Origin: Pseudomonadota bacterium
GTDB lineage: Bacteria; Pseudomonadota; Alphaproteobacteria; Acetobacterales; Acetobacteraceae
Length of the DNA: 21,768 bases
Reading direction: 5' to 3'
Assembly (NCBI GenBank): GCA_021841985.1
Contig: JAKCCP010000201.1
Coordinates: forward strand, 1 to 21,768
In this document: in pieces, positions 7,207 to 14,960 of the stretch
Layout: each line of letters opens with the position of its first letter
How positions within the stretch are numbered: position 1 is the first letter of the stretch
Program-made: the position numbers and the translations under genes
The notes under the pieces: generated by a model
Databases searched by the model: none
What the model saw: the letters and a program-made list of their open reading frames with translations, nothing else
What the model was told of the DNA's origin: nothing

Positions 7207-7976
7207 GCGCGGGAGATTTCCTCGGCGAAGTAGCGTTCAATCGCGGCCGCCGCGGCGCCGATATCGCCGCGCACCATGATGCGCCGGCCGCATTTCGCGC
7301 GATAGGCGAGCGGGAAATCGGGCCTGCGCCAGAGCGGCCAGCCGCGCCGCAGATAGGGCGTGTTGCTGGACAGGAAGACGGTCTGTACCGGCACGCGGGC
7401 CATCTTGGCCATGGCGGCGAAACCCGGCTTGAAAGGTCCGAGGCCCTGGCCGGCGGAGCGCGTGCCCTCCGGGAAAATCACCAATTGCCGTCCCTCCCGC
7501 AGCGCGCGAGAGGCGGCGCGGATCAGCGCCAGCGCCGCGTCGTTGCGGATATAGCCGGCCAGACGGACGCTGCCGCCAAGGAAAGGATTGTCCCACAACT
7601 CCGCCTTGGCGATGCACACCGCGTCGGGCAGGCGGGAAAGCACCAGTACCGCATCCAGGAGCGAGAGGTGGTTGCAGGCGATCACCGCCGGGCCGCGGGC
7701 GGGCAGCGCGTCGAGGGCCGCGAGGTCGAAGCGCGCGAGCCCCGCCAGCCGCATCAGCGCCAGCCCGGCGCGGCACCCGGCCATGATGACGAACCGCCCG
7801 AGCGCCGCCCCTTCCCGGCGTGGTAGCAGATGGAACAGCACGCCAGCGAGCTGGCTCCAGAGCAGGCTGGCGAGGCAGAAGATCGCGAGCAAGAGGTGAA
7901 AGCTCGCCCGGTCGCGCAGGCAAGCGAGCGCGCCGCGCGGGCGGACCGAATTCCTGAGTTCGCAGGCAACTTCCAT
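7203..7976 (-). CDS. PlsC-like 1-acylglycerol-3-phosphate acyltransferase family protein
   Basis: A 257-residue LPLAT-family acyltransferase. Seen: a hydrophobic N-terminal segment at about 25-50 (HLLLAIFCLASLLWSQLAGV), the catalytic NHLSLLD (HxxxxD) at 102-108, GYIRND at 141-146, and the FPEGTRS phosphate/CoA-binding block at 168-174. It is the first gene of the minus-strand lipid operon and overlaps the GT2 gene by 4 bp. It could be a housekeeping phosphatidate-forming enzyme. Its context with a GT2, an LpxL-like acyltransferase and a halogenase-like flavoprotein instead fits the PlsC-type acyltransferases of aryl-polyene-like clusters, which esterify the polyketide tail to a lipid or glycolipid. 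The start is the first ATG, 293 bp from the divergent mch gene. I infer the role from context and did not see it directly. Confidence 0.87.
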   Translation of the reverse strand: MEVACELRNSVRPRGALACLRDRASFHLLLAIFCLASLLWSQLAGVLFHLLPRREGAALGRFVIMAGCRAGLALMRLAGLARFDLAALDALPARGPAVIACNHLSLLDAVLVLSRLPDAVCIAKAELWDNPFLGGSVRLAGYIRNDAALALIRAASRALREGRQLVIFPEGTRSAGQGLGPFKPGFAAMAKMARVPVQTVFLSSNTPYLRRGWPLWRRPDFPLAYRAKCGRRIMVRGDIGAAAAAIERYFAEEISRA

Positions 7977-8269
7977 GGCGATCCTGCCTTTCCTGCCGTC
8001 ACCCGGAGCCTAAGCAGGTTTCCAGTGATCACGCCACATTTGGCGGGTGCGCTGACCGAGCAATCGGGTGAAGGGGGTTTTGGATGGTTCCAGGATCCAG
8101 CAGCACGTAAAAGCCATGGGCTTTGCTTCCCCTTGGGATCCTAGCAAAGGGGGGGGGTGTTTACACTCTTTTCGGGGAAGATCCCGCTTTTCAGGCTCGC
8201 CAGATTTTCATGCTCTGAGATCTGCCCTATAGGCTCTCGCAGGGCAAATTTTCCGCGAGGAACCCGTCC
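7977..8269. promoter_or_regulatory. Divergent intergenic region between the lipid operon and mch
   Basis: These 293 bp carry no gene that I can support. They include a run of nine G residues at 8149-8157, a short self-complementary AAAGCC-ATG-GGCTTT at about 8109-8123, and a TGCCCT/AGGGCA inverted pair at 8223-8228 and 8241-8246 in the mch leader. I could not identify -35/-10 elements for either direction. The mch start has a good GAGGAA Shine-Dalgarno. Confidence 0.5.
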
Positions 8270-9223
8270 ATGAGCGAACCGATCAGCCTCAACCGCGACG
8301 CCTGGGATCTTTTTGAAAAGCTCTGCGGCGCGGCCGAAAGCCTTCGTCTCGGGGTCAGCCGCGGCAGTCTCGGCGAGCATCTCGTTGACGCCGGTGCCGC
8401 GCATCCCGGCGGCATCGAGGCCGGGCGGCGCATCGCCGAGATCTGCATGGGCGGATTGGGGCGCGTCACGCTCGCCCATGATGCGGCGCTCGCGCGCTGG
8501 CCGCTGACCCTCGCGGTTGCCTCCTCGCAGCCGGTGCTCGCCTGCCTCGCCAGCCAATACGCCGGCTGGAGCCTCGCGCATGAAAAATTCTTCGCCCTCG
8601 GCTCTGGCCCCGCCCGGGCGCTCGCGCGGAAGGAGAAGCTGTTCGAGGAACTCGGCTATGCCGATCGCGCCGATCACGCGGTCCTGGTGCTGGAAAGCGC
8701 CAAGCCGCCGCCCGCCGCCATCGTCGAGAAAGTGGCCACCGATTGCGGCCTCGCCCCGGACCGTCTCGGCATCCTCTACGCGCCGACGCAAAGCCTCGCC
8801 GGCGCCGTCCAGGTGGTGGCCCGCGTGCTGGAAGTGGCGCTGCACAAGGCGCACGAACTGCATTTCCCCCTCGATCGCATCCAGGACGGCGCCGCCGCCG
8901 CCCCGCTCGCACCCCCGCATCCCGATTTCATTAAGATCATGGGCCGCACGAATGACGCCATCATCTTCGGCGGGCGCGTCCATCTCTTTGTCACCGGGCC
9001 GGAGGACGAGGCGAAAGCGCTCGCCGAACGCCTGCCCTCCGCCACCTCGCGCGATTATGGTCGGCCCTTCGCCGAGATTTTCCGCGCCGTGAAGGGCGAT
9101 TTCTACGCGATCGACGGCGCGCTCTTCAGCCCCGCCGCCGCCATCGTCACCGCTCTCGACACCGGCCGCTCCTTTCATGCCGGGCAGATCGACCCCGCCA
9201 ATCTCGACATCGCCTTCGATTGA
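8270..9223 (+). CDS. mch: Methenyltetrahydromethanopterin cyclohydrolase
   Basis: Mch interconverts 5,10-methenyl- and 5-formyl-tetrahydromethanopterin in the cytoplasm, one step of formaldehyde oxidation to formate in methylotrophs and related bacteria. At 317 residues it has the usual family length. Seen: [18 protein letters not shown] at 85-102, [13 protein letters not shown] at 107-119, [18 protein letters not shown] at 125-142, [19 protein letters not shown] from residue 172, LHKAHEL at 191-197, [17 protein letters not shown] at 219-235, [10 protein letters not shown] at 262-271, and LFSPAA at 285-290. These blocks together are specific to Mch. A GAGGAA Shine-Dalgarno sits 8 nt before the ATG. 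No other H4MPT-pathway gene (fae, mtdB, ftr/fhc) is in the window, so it is a single-gene unit here, and the cofactor genes should lie elsewhere. Confidence 0.93.
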   Translation: MSEPISLNRDAWDLFEKLCGAAESLRLGVSRGSLGEHLVDAGAAHPGGIEAGRRIAEICMGGLGRVTLAHDAALARWPLTLAVASSQPVLACLASQYAGWSLAHEKFFALGSGPARALARKEKLFEELGYADRADHAVLVLESAKPPPAAIVEKVATDCGLAPDRLGILYAPTQSLAGAVQVVARVLEVALHKAHELHFPLDRIQDGAAAAPLAPPHPDFIKIMGRTNDAIIFGGRVHLFVTGPEDEAKALAERLPSATSRDYGRPFAEIFRAVKGDFYAIDGALFSPAAAIVTALDTGRSFHAGQIDPANLDIAFD

Positions 9224-9238
9224 TCCACGCGCTTTTCC

Positions 9239-9273
9239 GGAGCCCGTTGCCTAAAAAGAAGGCAACGGGCTCC
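9239..9273 (+). terminator. Perfect 13-bp hairpin after mch
   Basis: GGAGCCCGTTGCC (9239-9251) pairs exactly with GGCAACGGGCTCC (9261-9273) across a 9-nt A-rich loop. It begins 15 bp after the mch stop, so it likely ends or stabilises the mch transcript. No T-run follows on either strand, so it is not a textbook intrinsic terminator. Its right arm runs into the dispersed repeat at 9260-9316. Confidence 0.6.
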
Positions 9274-9316
9274 GCCCCTTGACCCCGCTGGGGCCTGAGG
9301 CCCCAGACCCCGATCC
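9260..9316 (+). repeat. Dispersed palindromic repeat, copy A (upstream of urtA)
   Basis: An intergenic element with AGGCAAC, then GGGCTCCGCCCC, a core hairpin CTGGGGCC-TGA-GGCCCCAG (stem 9288-9295 with 9299-9306) and a trailing ACCCCGATCC. A second copy in the opposite orientation lies between ureC and ureE (18194-18259) and shares these blocks in the same order. A further hairpin, CCAGGGA with TCCCTGG, lies at 9327-9346. It looks like a REP-type element and lies directly upstream of the urtA sigma-54 promoter. Confidence 0.75.
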
Positions 9317-9381
9317 TGGAGAGGGTCCAGGGACGTCGATCCCTGGTGGGGTTCGAGAGGCAAACCCCTCGCCTTCGTTCC

Positions 9382-9397
9382 TGGCACGCCCGTTGCA
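9382..9397 (+). promoter_or_regulatory. Sigma-54 (RpoN) -24/-12 promoter of the urt-ure operon
   Basis: TGGCACG (9382-9388), four bases, then TTGCA (9393-9397) matches the consensus TGGCACG-N4-TTGCW at every fixed position. The invariant GG and GC are 12 bp apart. Transcription would start near 9408, giving a leader of about 56 nt before the urtA ATG. Sigma-54 promoters need an enhancer-binding activator, and NtrC under nitrogen limitation is the obvious candidate. I did not find a clear NtrC site in the 160 bp upstream, which are largely repeat and hairpin sequence. Confidence 0.82.
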
Positions 9398-9463
9398 CAT
9401 TAGGGCGCGACCGGAGCTTTCAGGAACGGCCGGGAACAAAGAGAGCGAAAAAGGACAAGAGCG

Positions 9464-10795
9464 ATGGACTCTGACGGAACCTCCCTCACCCGCCGCCAGT
9501 TCGGCGGCCTGGGCGCTGCCGCGCTCGCCGCGGCGACAATGGGCGTGGCGAAATTTGGCATCTCCTCCGCGCACGCAGCAGAGAGCGGGCCGATCAAGAT
9601 CGGCATTCTGCATTCACTTTCCGGCACCATGGCGATCAGCGAGACGACACTCAAGGATGTCATGCTGATGCTGATCGAGGCGCAGAACAAAAAGGGCGGG
9701 GTGCTCGGGCGGAAGCTTGTTCCCGTCGTGGTCGATCCCGCCTCGAACTGGCCGCTTTTCGCCGAGAAGGCGCGCGGCCTTCTCAGCACCGACAAATGCG
9801 CCGCCGTATTCGGCTGCTGGACCAGCGTATCGCGCAAATCCGTGCTGCCCGTCTTCGAGGAGCTGAACGGCTTGCTGTTCTATCCGGTGCAGTACGAAGG
9901 CCAGGAGTGCAGCCGCAATGTTGTCTATACGGGGGCGGCGCCCAATCAGCAGGCGATCCCGGCGGTCGATTACCTGATGAAGGAGGACAAGGTCGAGCGC
10001 TGGGTGCTCGCCGGCACCGATTATGTTTATCCTCGTACCACCAACCAGATTCTCGAAGCCTATCTCAAGATGAAGGGTGTCGCGCAGGGCGACATAATGA
10101 TCAACTACACGCCTTTCGGCCATTCCGACTGGCAGAATATCGTAGCCCAGATCAAGCAGTTCGGCTCGGCGGGCAAAAAGACCGCCGTGGTCTCGACGAT
10201 CAACGGCGATGCCAACGTGCCGTTCTACAAGGAGCTGGGCAACCAGGGCATCAAGGCGACCGACATTCCAGTCGTCGCCTTTAGCGTCGGCGAGGAAGAA
10301 CTCGCGGGCATGGATACCAAGCCGCTCGTGGGACACTTGGCGGCGTGGAATTATTTCATGAGCGTCGATACGCCGGAGAACAAGACGTTCATCAAGCAAT
10401 GGCACGAGTTCATCAAGAATCCGAAGCGTACTACCAACGACCCGATGGAAGCGCATTATATCGGCTTCAATATGTGGGTGAACGCGGTGAAGAAGGCGGG
10501 CACCACCGACACCAACGCGGTGATCGACGCGCTCATCGGCGTTTCGGTGCCCAATCTTTCCGGCGGCTATTCGACGCTGATGGGCAATCATCATATCACC
10601 AAGCCGGTGCTGATCGGCGAAATCCAGGATGACGGGCAGTTCAACATCGTCTCGCAAACGCCGGGCCTGGTCGTCGCGCAGGAATGGTCGCCTTATGTCG
10701 CCGAAACCAAGGATCTGATCGGCGATTGGCGCGCGCCGCTTTCGTGCGGCAATTTCAACGTCAAGACCGGCAAGTGTGGCGGCGCGAGCAAATAG
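9464..10795 (+). CDS. urtA: Urea ABC transporter, periplasmic substrate-binding protein UrtA
   Basis: UrtA captures urea in the periplasm and delivers it to UrtBC. At 443 residues the length is normal. The N-terminus is a twin-arginine signal, SLTRRQFGG at 7-15 with Arg10-Arg11, followed by a hydrophobic Ala-rich stretch and an AHA-A cleavage site near residue 38, so export is probably through Tat in folded form. The mature protein starts IKIGILHSLSGTMAISE, typical of the type I periplasmic-binding fold of the amide/urea/branched-chain amino-acid class. Further UrtA blocks are FGCWTSVSRKSVLPVFEE, LLFYPVQYEGQECSRNV and YTGAAPNQQ; the second is characteristic of UrtA and FmdD-like proteins. The ATG has an AAGGAC Shine-Dalgarno. 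It is the first gene of the operon, behind a sigma-54 promoter, with urtB starting 7 bp after its stop. FmdD (amide binding) is the main alternative, but the linked urease genes favour urea. Confidence 0.94.
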   Translation: MDSDGTSLTRRQFGGLGAAALAAATMGVAKFGISSAHAAESGPIKIGILHSLSGTMAISETTLKDVMLMLIEAQNKKGGVLGRKLVPVVVDPASNWPLFAEKARGLLSTDKCAAVFGCWTSVSRKSVLPVFEELNGLLFYPVQYEGQECSRNVVYTGAAPNQQAIPAVDYLMKEDKVERWVLAGTDYVYPRTTNQILEAYLKMKGVAQGDIMINYTPFGHSDWQNIVAQIKQFGSAGKKTAVVSTINGDANVPFYKELGNQGIKATDIPVVAFSVGEEELAGMDTKPLVGHLAAWNYFMSVDTPENKTFIKQWHEFIKNPKRTTNDPMEAHYIGFNMWVNAVKKAGTTDTNAVIDALIGVSVPNLSGGYSTLMGNHHITKPVLIGEIQDDGQFNIVSQTPGLVVAQEWSPYVAETKDLIGDWRAPLSCGNFNVKTGKCGGASK

Positions 10796-10802
10796 CCGCC
10801 GG

Positions 10803-12383
10803 ATGCGCGCGTTTCTGCTTCTCGTTCTGCTGCTGCTCCCGCCCGCACTCGCGCGGGCGCAGCAGGTCGAACCGGCCTTCGCCGCCATCGCATCGCAGGA
10901 TTACGATGCGATGGCGGCCGGCATCAGTGAACTCGCGACCTCCGGCGACCCCCGCGCCGGCGCGATCATCACCGCCCTCCAGGCCGGCCGTCTCTATGCC
11001 GACGCGGCGGGCGGGCTCTACATTCGCAAGGCCGAGGGAAACTTCGTTGCCGCCGATAGCGGGGCGCCCGCAACGCCTGATGAAGATGCGCTCAAACGTC
11101 TGCGGGTGAACAATGGCGTCCGCCGCGCGGTGGCAGCAGCGCTCGGCGGCTTGCAGCTTTTCGCGACCGACCCCGCAACCCGTCGCGGCGCCGCGGAAGC
11201 GGTGTTCAAATCGCGCGACGCGGCCCTGCTTCCCGTGCTCGACCGCGCGCTCGCCAAAGAGCGCGATCCAGCCGTGCGACTGGCCATGGAGCAGGCCCGC
11301 GCCGCGGCGATCCTGACCAGCGCCACGGCGCCGGATGCGGAAAAACTCGCCGCCGTCGCGGTCATCCGCGCGCGCGGCGATCTCGATGCGAGCGCGCTGC
11401 TCGCCTCGCTCCCCAACGCCTCGCCCGCGGTCGCGACCGCCGCGCATGACGGAGTGATGGCGATCCAGCGTGTGTTGCAACTATGGGATCTGCTGGAGGG
11501 TGTATTCTATGGTCTCAGCCTTGGCTCGGTGCTGCTGCTCGCCGCGATCGGGCTGGCCATCACCTTCGGCGTGATGGGCGTGATCAACATGGCGCATGGC
11601 GAAATGGTGATGATCGGCGCCTATGTCACCTTCGTCGTCCAGGAAACCGTTCGGCAGAATGCCCCGGGGTTGTTCGGCGCAAGTCTCGTCATCGCGGTGC
11701 CGCTCGCTTTCCTCTGTGCCGGCCTCGTCGGCATTGTCGTCGAACGCAGCCTGATCCGCTTTCTTTATGGCCGTCCGCTTGAAACCCTGCTCGCCACCTG
11801 GGGGCTAAGCCTGGTTCTGCAACAAGCCGTACGATCGATTTTTGGCCCGACCAATCGCGAGGTCGGCACACCCGCCTGGATGAGCGGGGCGGTGCCTCTC
11901 GGCGGCCTTACGATTACCCTCAACCGGCTCACCATCATCGTTTTTGCGTTTCTGGTTTTTGCCGCGCTGATGGTGCTGCTGCGCTATACCTCGCTCGGCC
12001 TCAAGATGCGCGCGGTGACGCAGAATCGCGCCATGGCGGCGGCGATGGGCATTCGCACACCGTGGATCGACGCGCTCACCTTCGGCCTCGGCTCGGGTGT
12101 CGCCGGCATGGCCGGGGTGGCGCTCAGCCAGATCGACAATGTCAGCCCCAATCTTGGCCAGGGCTATATCATCGACAGTTTCATGGTGGTGGTGTTCGGC
12201 GGCGTCGGCAATCTCTGGGGCACCGCGCTCGGCGCCATTCTTCTCGGCATCGTCAATAAATTCCTCGAACCGTTCGCGGGCGCCGTGCTCGGTAAAATCG
12301 CCGTTCTTGTGCTGGTGATCCTGTTCATCCAGCGGCGTCCACGCGGGCTGTTCCCGCTCAAGGGGCGGGCGGCGGAAGCATGA
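10803..12383 (+). CDS. urtB: Urea ABC transporter permease UrtB, long form
   Basis: A LivH-type inner-membrane permease subunit, 526 residues. It has three parts: a signal-like hydrophobic N-terminus (MRAFLLLVLLLLPPALARA, with cleavage near residue 19), a soluble alpha-helical region at about 20-225 rich in Ala and Arg, and a multi-helix permease domain from about 229 starting LLEGVFYGLSLGSVLLLAAI and including GVMGVINMAHGEMVMIGAY, ALMVLLRYTSLGLKMRAV for the ATPase-contact loop, and VVVFGGVGNLWGTALGA. The long N-terminal extension is common in proteobacterial UrtB and probably faces the periplasm. The frame continues upstream to a GTG at 10776 inside urtA, but the signal peptide begins at the ATG at 10803, so that start is preferred. 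The stop overlaps the urtC start by 4 bp. Confidence 0.93.
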   Translation: MRAFLLLVLLLLPPALARAQQVEPAFAAIASQDYDAMAAGISELATSGDPRAGAIITALQAGRLYADAAGGLYIRKAEGNFVAADSGAPATPDEDALKRLRVNNGVRRAVAAALGGLQLFATDPATRRGAAEAVFKSRDAALLPVLDRALAKERDPAVRLAMEQARAAAILTSATAPDAEKLAAVAVIRARGDLDASALLASLPNASPAVATAAHDGVMAIQRVLQLWDLLEGVFYGLSLGSVLLLAAIGLAITFGVMGVINMAHGEMVMIGAYVTFVVQETVRQNAPGLFGASLVIAVPLAFLCAGLVGIVVERSLIRFLYGRPLETLLATWGLSLVLQQAVRSIFGPTNREVGTPAWMSGAVPLGGLTITLNRLTIIVFAFLVFAALMVLLRYTSLGLKMRAVTQNRAMAAAMGIRTPWIDALTFGLGSGVAGMAGVALSQIDNVSPNLGQGYIIDSFMVVVFGGVGNLWGTALGAILLGIVNKFLEPFAGAVLGKIAVLVLVILFIQRRPRGLFPLKGRAAEA

Positions 12384-13489
12384 CGCGCGCAACCGTCGCC
12401 TCGTTCCTCGTCCCCGTTCTCATCATCGGCGGCGCGGCACTCCTGGTGCTTGGCAATGCCGCGCTGCCCCCCACAGCGGCACTGCATGTATCGGTCTTCG
12501 TGATCTCACTGGTCGGCAAATATCTTTGCTATGCCATGCTGGCGCTCGCGCTCGATCTCGTCTGGGGCTATGCCGGCATCCTGAGCCTCGGCCATGCGGC
12601 GTTCTTCGCGCTCGGCGGCTATGCCATGGGCATGTATCTGATGCGCGAGATCGGCACCCGCGGCGTCTATGGCAATGCGACGCTGCCCGATTTCATGGTG
12701 TTTCTCAACTGGACCGAACTTCCCTGGTACTGGTACGGCTTCAACCATTTCGCCTTCGCCGCCCTGATGGCGCTCGTGGTGCCCGCGCTGCTCGCCCTTG
12801 TCTTCGGCTACCTCGCCTTCCGCTCGCGGGTTTCGGGCGTCTATCTCTCGATCATCACCCAGGCCCTCACCTTTGCGCTGCTGCTCGCCTTCTTCCGCAA
12901 CAATATGGGTTTCGGTGGCAATAACGGCCTCACCGATTTCAAGGACATCATCGGCTTCGATCTGCATGCCGACGCAACACGGAATGCGCTTCTGCTGGCA
13001 ACCGCCATCGCGCTTGCCGGGGCTTTTCTCCTGGCGCGCTATGTCGTCGCCTCGCGTCTCGGCAAAATCCTGATTGCCGTGCGCGATACCGAAAGCCGCA
13101 CGCGTTTCCTCGGCTATCGTCCGGAATCCTACAAGCTCTTTGTCTTCGTTCTCTCGGCGATCATTGCCGGCATTGGCGGCGCGCTTTACGTGCCGCAGGT
13201 CGGCATCATCAATCCCGGCGAATTTTCTCCGGCAAATTCGATCGAGGCGGTGATCTGGGTCGCGGTTGGTGGGCGCGGCACGCTGGTGGGCGCCATACTC
13301 GGGGCCATCCTGGTCAATTTTGGCAAAACCTATTTTACCAGCGCGCTCCCCGATGTCTGGCTGTATGCGCTCGGCTTCCTGTTCATCCTGACGACACTTT
13401 TTTTACCCCACGGCCTCGTCCGCGTGTTTTCCCGCGCCCGCCCTTCCGCCTTGCCTGAACCGAGCCCGGCGAAGGAGCATCCGGCATGA
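12380..13489 (+). CDS. urtC: Urea ABC transporter permease UrtC
   Basis: A LivM-type permease partner of UrtB, 369 residues with about eight to ten hydrophobic segments. Seen: YAMLALALDLVWGYAGILSL followed by GHAAFFALGGYAMGMYLM (51-88), the family signature around GxLSLGH; a loop with NATLPDFMVFLNWTELPWYW (99-118) that is typical of UrtC and absent from plain LivM; YLAFRSRVSGVYLSIITQA; NNGLTDFKDIIGF; the cytoplasmic coupling segment GKILIAVRDTESRTRFLGY (228-246); and VGGRGTLVGAILGA (297-310). It is linked to its neighbours by ATGA overlaps with urtB upstream and urtD downstream, so the three are co-translated. Confidence 0.94.
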   Translation: MTRATVASFLVPVLIIGGAALLVLGNAALPPTAALHVSVFVISLVGKYLCYAMLALALDLVWGYAGILSLGHAAFFALGGYAMGMYLMREIGTRGVYGNATLPDFMVFLNWTELPWYWYGFNHFAFAALMALVVPALLALVFGYLAFRSRVSGVYLSIITQALTFALLLAFFRNNMGFGGNNGLTDFKDIIGFDLHADATRNALLLATAIALAGAFLLARYVVASRLGKILIAVRDTESRTRFLGYRPESYKLFVFVLSAIIAGIGGALYVPQVGIINPGEFSPANSIEAVIWVAVGGRGTLVGAILGAILVNFGKTYFTSALPDVWLYALGFLFILTTLFLPHGLVRVFSRARPSALPEPSPAKEHPA

Positions 13490-14247
13490 GTGGCGCGATC
13501 GGTGGCATCTCGGACACGCTCCTCTATCTCAGCGGTGTCAGCGTGAGTTTCGATGGCTTCCGCGCGCTCAACAATCTTTCCCTGGTGTTGGCGCCCGGCG
13601 AGATGCGCGCGGTGATCGGCCCGAACGGGGCTGGCAAGACGACGATGATGGATGTCATCACCGGCAAGACCCGCCCGGATGCGGGGGATGTGATCTTTCG
13701 TGCCGATACCGACCTCACCCGCCTCGATGAGCCGGCGATCGCGGCGCTCGGCATTGGGCGGAAATTCCAGAAGCCGACGGTGTTTGAACCCCACACCGTC
13801 CATGACAATCTGCTGCTCGCGCTCGCCGGCAACCGTGCGCCGCATCACGCCCTGTTTGCCCGCGAAACCCGCGCCGAGCGCGCGCGCATCGACGAACTTT
13901 TGGCGACCATCCGGCTTGCCGAACATCGCTACAGGCGCGCCGGCGATCTCTCGCACGGCCAGAAGCAATGGCTGGAAATTGGCATGCTGCTCGCCCAGGA
14001 GCCCGATCTCCTGCTCATCGACGAACCCGTCGCCGGCATGACCGATGCCGAGACCGCCGAGACGGCGCGGCTTTTGCGCGAGATCAATCGCACCAAAAGC
14101 GTCGTCGTGGTCGAGCACGATATGGATTTCGTGCGGGCGCTCGATGTCAAGGTGACGGTGCTGCACGAAGGATCGGTGCTCTCCGAGGGCAGTATCGAAC
14201 ATGTTAGCGCCGATCCCAGGGTCATCGAGGTCTATCTCGGGCGCTAG
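13486..14247 (+). CDS. urtD: Urea ABC transporter ATP-binding protein UrtD
   Basis: A LivG-type ATPase, 253 residues, in the cytoplasm on the UrtBC dimer. Seen: Walker A GPNGAGKTT at 45-53, the Q-loop region GRKFQKPTVFEPHTVHDNL at 91-109, signature LSHGQ at 155-159 in LSHGQKQWLEIGMLL, which is the UrtD version of LSGGQ, Walker B LLLIDEPVAGM at 175-185 with Glu180, and the switch His211 in VVVEHDMDFVR. All ATPase residues are present. It overlaps urtC by 4 bp and lies 5 bp before the first possible urtE start. Confidence 0.94.
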   Translation: MSGAIGGISDTLLYLSGVSVSFDGFRALNNLSLVLAPGEMRAVIGPNGAGKTTMMDVITGKTRPDAGDVIFRADTDLTRLDEPAIAALGIGRKFQKPTVFEPHTVHDNLLLALAGNRAPHHALFARETRAERARIDELLATIRLAEHRYRRAGDLSHGQKQWLEIGMLLAQEPDLLLIDEPVAGMTDAETAETARLLREINRTKSVVVVEHDMDFVRALDVKVTVLHEGSVLSEGSIEHVSADPRVIEVYLGR

Positions 14248-14252
14248 AAGAA

Positions 14253-14960
14253 ATGCGAGAAAAAATGCTGAAAATCCGTGATATCGACCTTTATTACGGC
14301 GCGGCGATCGCCTTGCGGCAGGTCTCGCTCCAGGTGGCGATGGGTGAGGTGACGTGTCTTTTGGGGCGGAACGGCGTCGGCAAGACCAGCCTTTTGCGGG
14401 CGGTGATGGGAACGCACCCCATCACACGCGGGACGATCACCTGGGATGGGGCAGAGATCACGAAACTTCCCACCTATGATCGGGCGCGGCGCGGCATCGC
14501 CTATGTGCCGCAAGGCCGCGATATTTTTCCGCTCCTCAGCGTGCGGGAAAATCTGGAGACCGGCTTTGCCGTCCTGCCGCGCGGCCAACGCCACATTCCC
14601 GAGGAGATTTTTTCGCTCTTTCCGGTGCTGAAAACCATGCTCGGGCGGCGCGGCGGCGATCTCTCGGGTGGCCAGCAGCAGCAGTTGGCGATCGCCCGCG
14701 CCCTGGTGACGCGCCCGCGCCTGCTGGTTCTCGACGAGCCGACGGAGGGCATCCAGCCCAGCATCATCAAGGATATCGGGCGGGTGATCACCCTGTTGCG
14801 CGAACGCGGCGACATGGCCATTCTGCTGGTCGAGCAGTATTTCGATTTCGCCCGCGAACTCGCGCAAAGCATCGCCGTGATGGAGCGAGGCGCGATCGTG
14901 CTCGCGGGCCGTGCCGGGGAGCTTGATCACGCGGATGTCCGCCGCCGCCTTTCGGTATGA
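14253..14960 (+). CDS. urtE: Urea ABC transporter ATP-binding protein UrtE
   Basis: A LivF-type ATPase, 235 residues from the ATG at 14253 or 231 from the second in-frame ATG at 14265, which matches the usual N-terminus MLKIxxIxxYYG better. Seen: Walker A GRNGVGKTS at 38-46, Q-loop YVPQGRDIFPLLSVREN at 84-100, signature DLSGGQQQQLAIARALV at 136-152, Walker B LLVLDEPTEGIQPS at 157-170, and LLVEQYFDFA at 191-200. The residue after the Glu in this last motif is Gln rather than the switch His of most ABC ATPases; that substitution is normal in LivF/UrtE and not a defect. Its 3' end overlaps the likely ureD start by 26 bp, which ties the transporter physically to the urease genes. Confidence 0.93.
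   Translation: MREKMLKIRDIDLYYGAAIALRQVSLQVAMGEVTCLLGRNGVGKTSLLRAVMGTHPITRGTITWDGAEITKLPTYDRARRGIAYVPQGRDIFPLLSVRENLETGFAVLPRGQRHIPEEIFSLFPVLKTMLGRRGGDLSGGQQQQLAIARALVTRPRLLVLDEPTEGIQPSIIKDIGRVITLLRERGDMAILLVEQYFDFARELAQSIAVMERGAIVLAGRAGELDHADVRRRLSV

Noticed and set aside
8223..8246. TGCCCT/AGGGCA inverted pair in the mch leader, considered as a riboswitch or attenuator
   Set aside because: Only six pairs with a 12-nt loop, no alternative structure or known riboswitch core; this is expected by chance in such DNA.
9614..10888. A 424-codon open frame on the minus strand opposite urtA
   Set aside because: urtA is unmistakable on the plus strand; the antisense product shows no motif.
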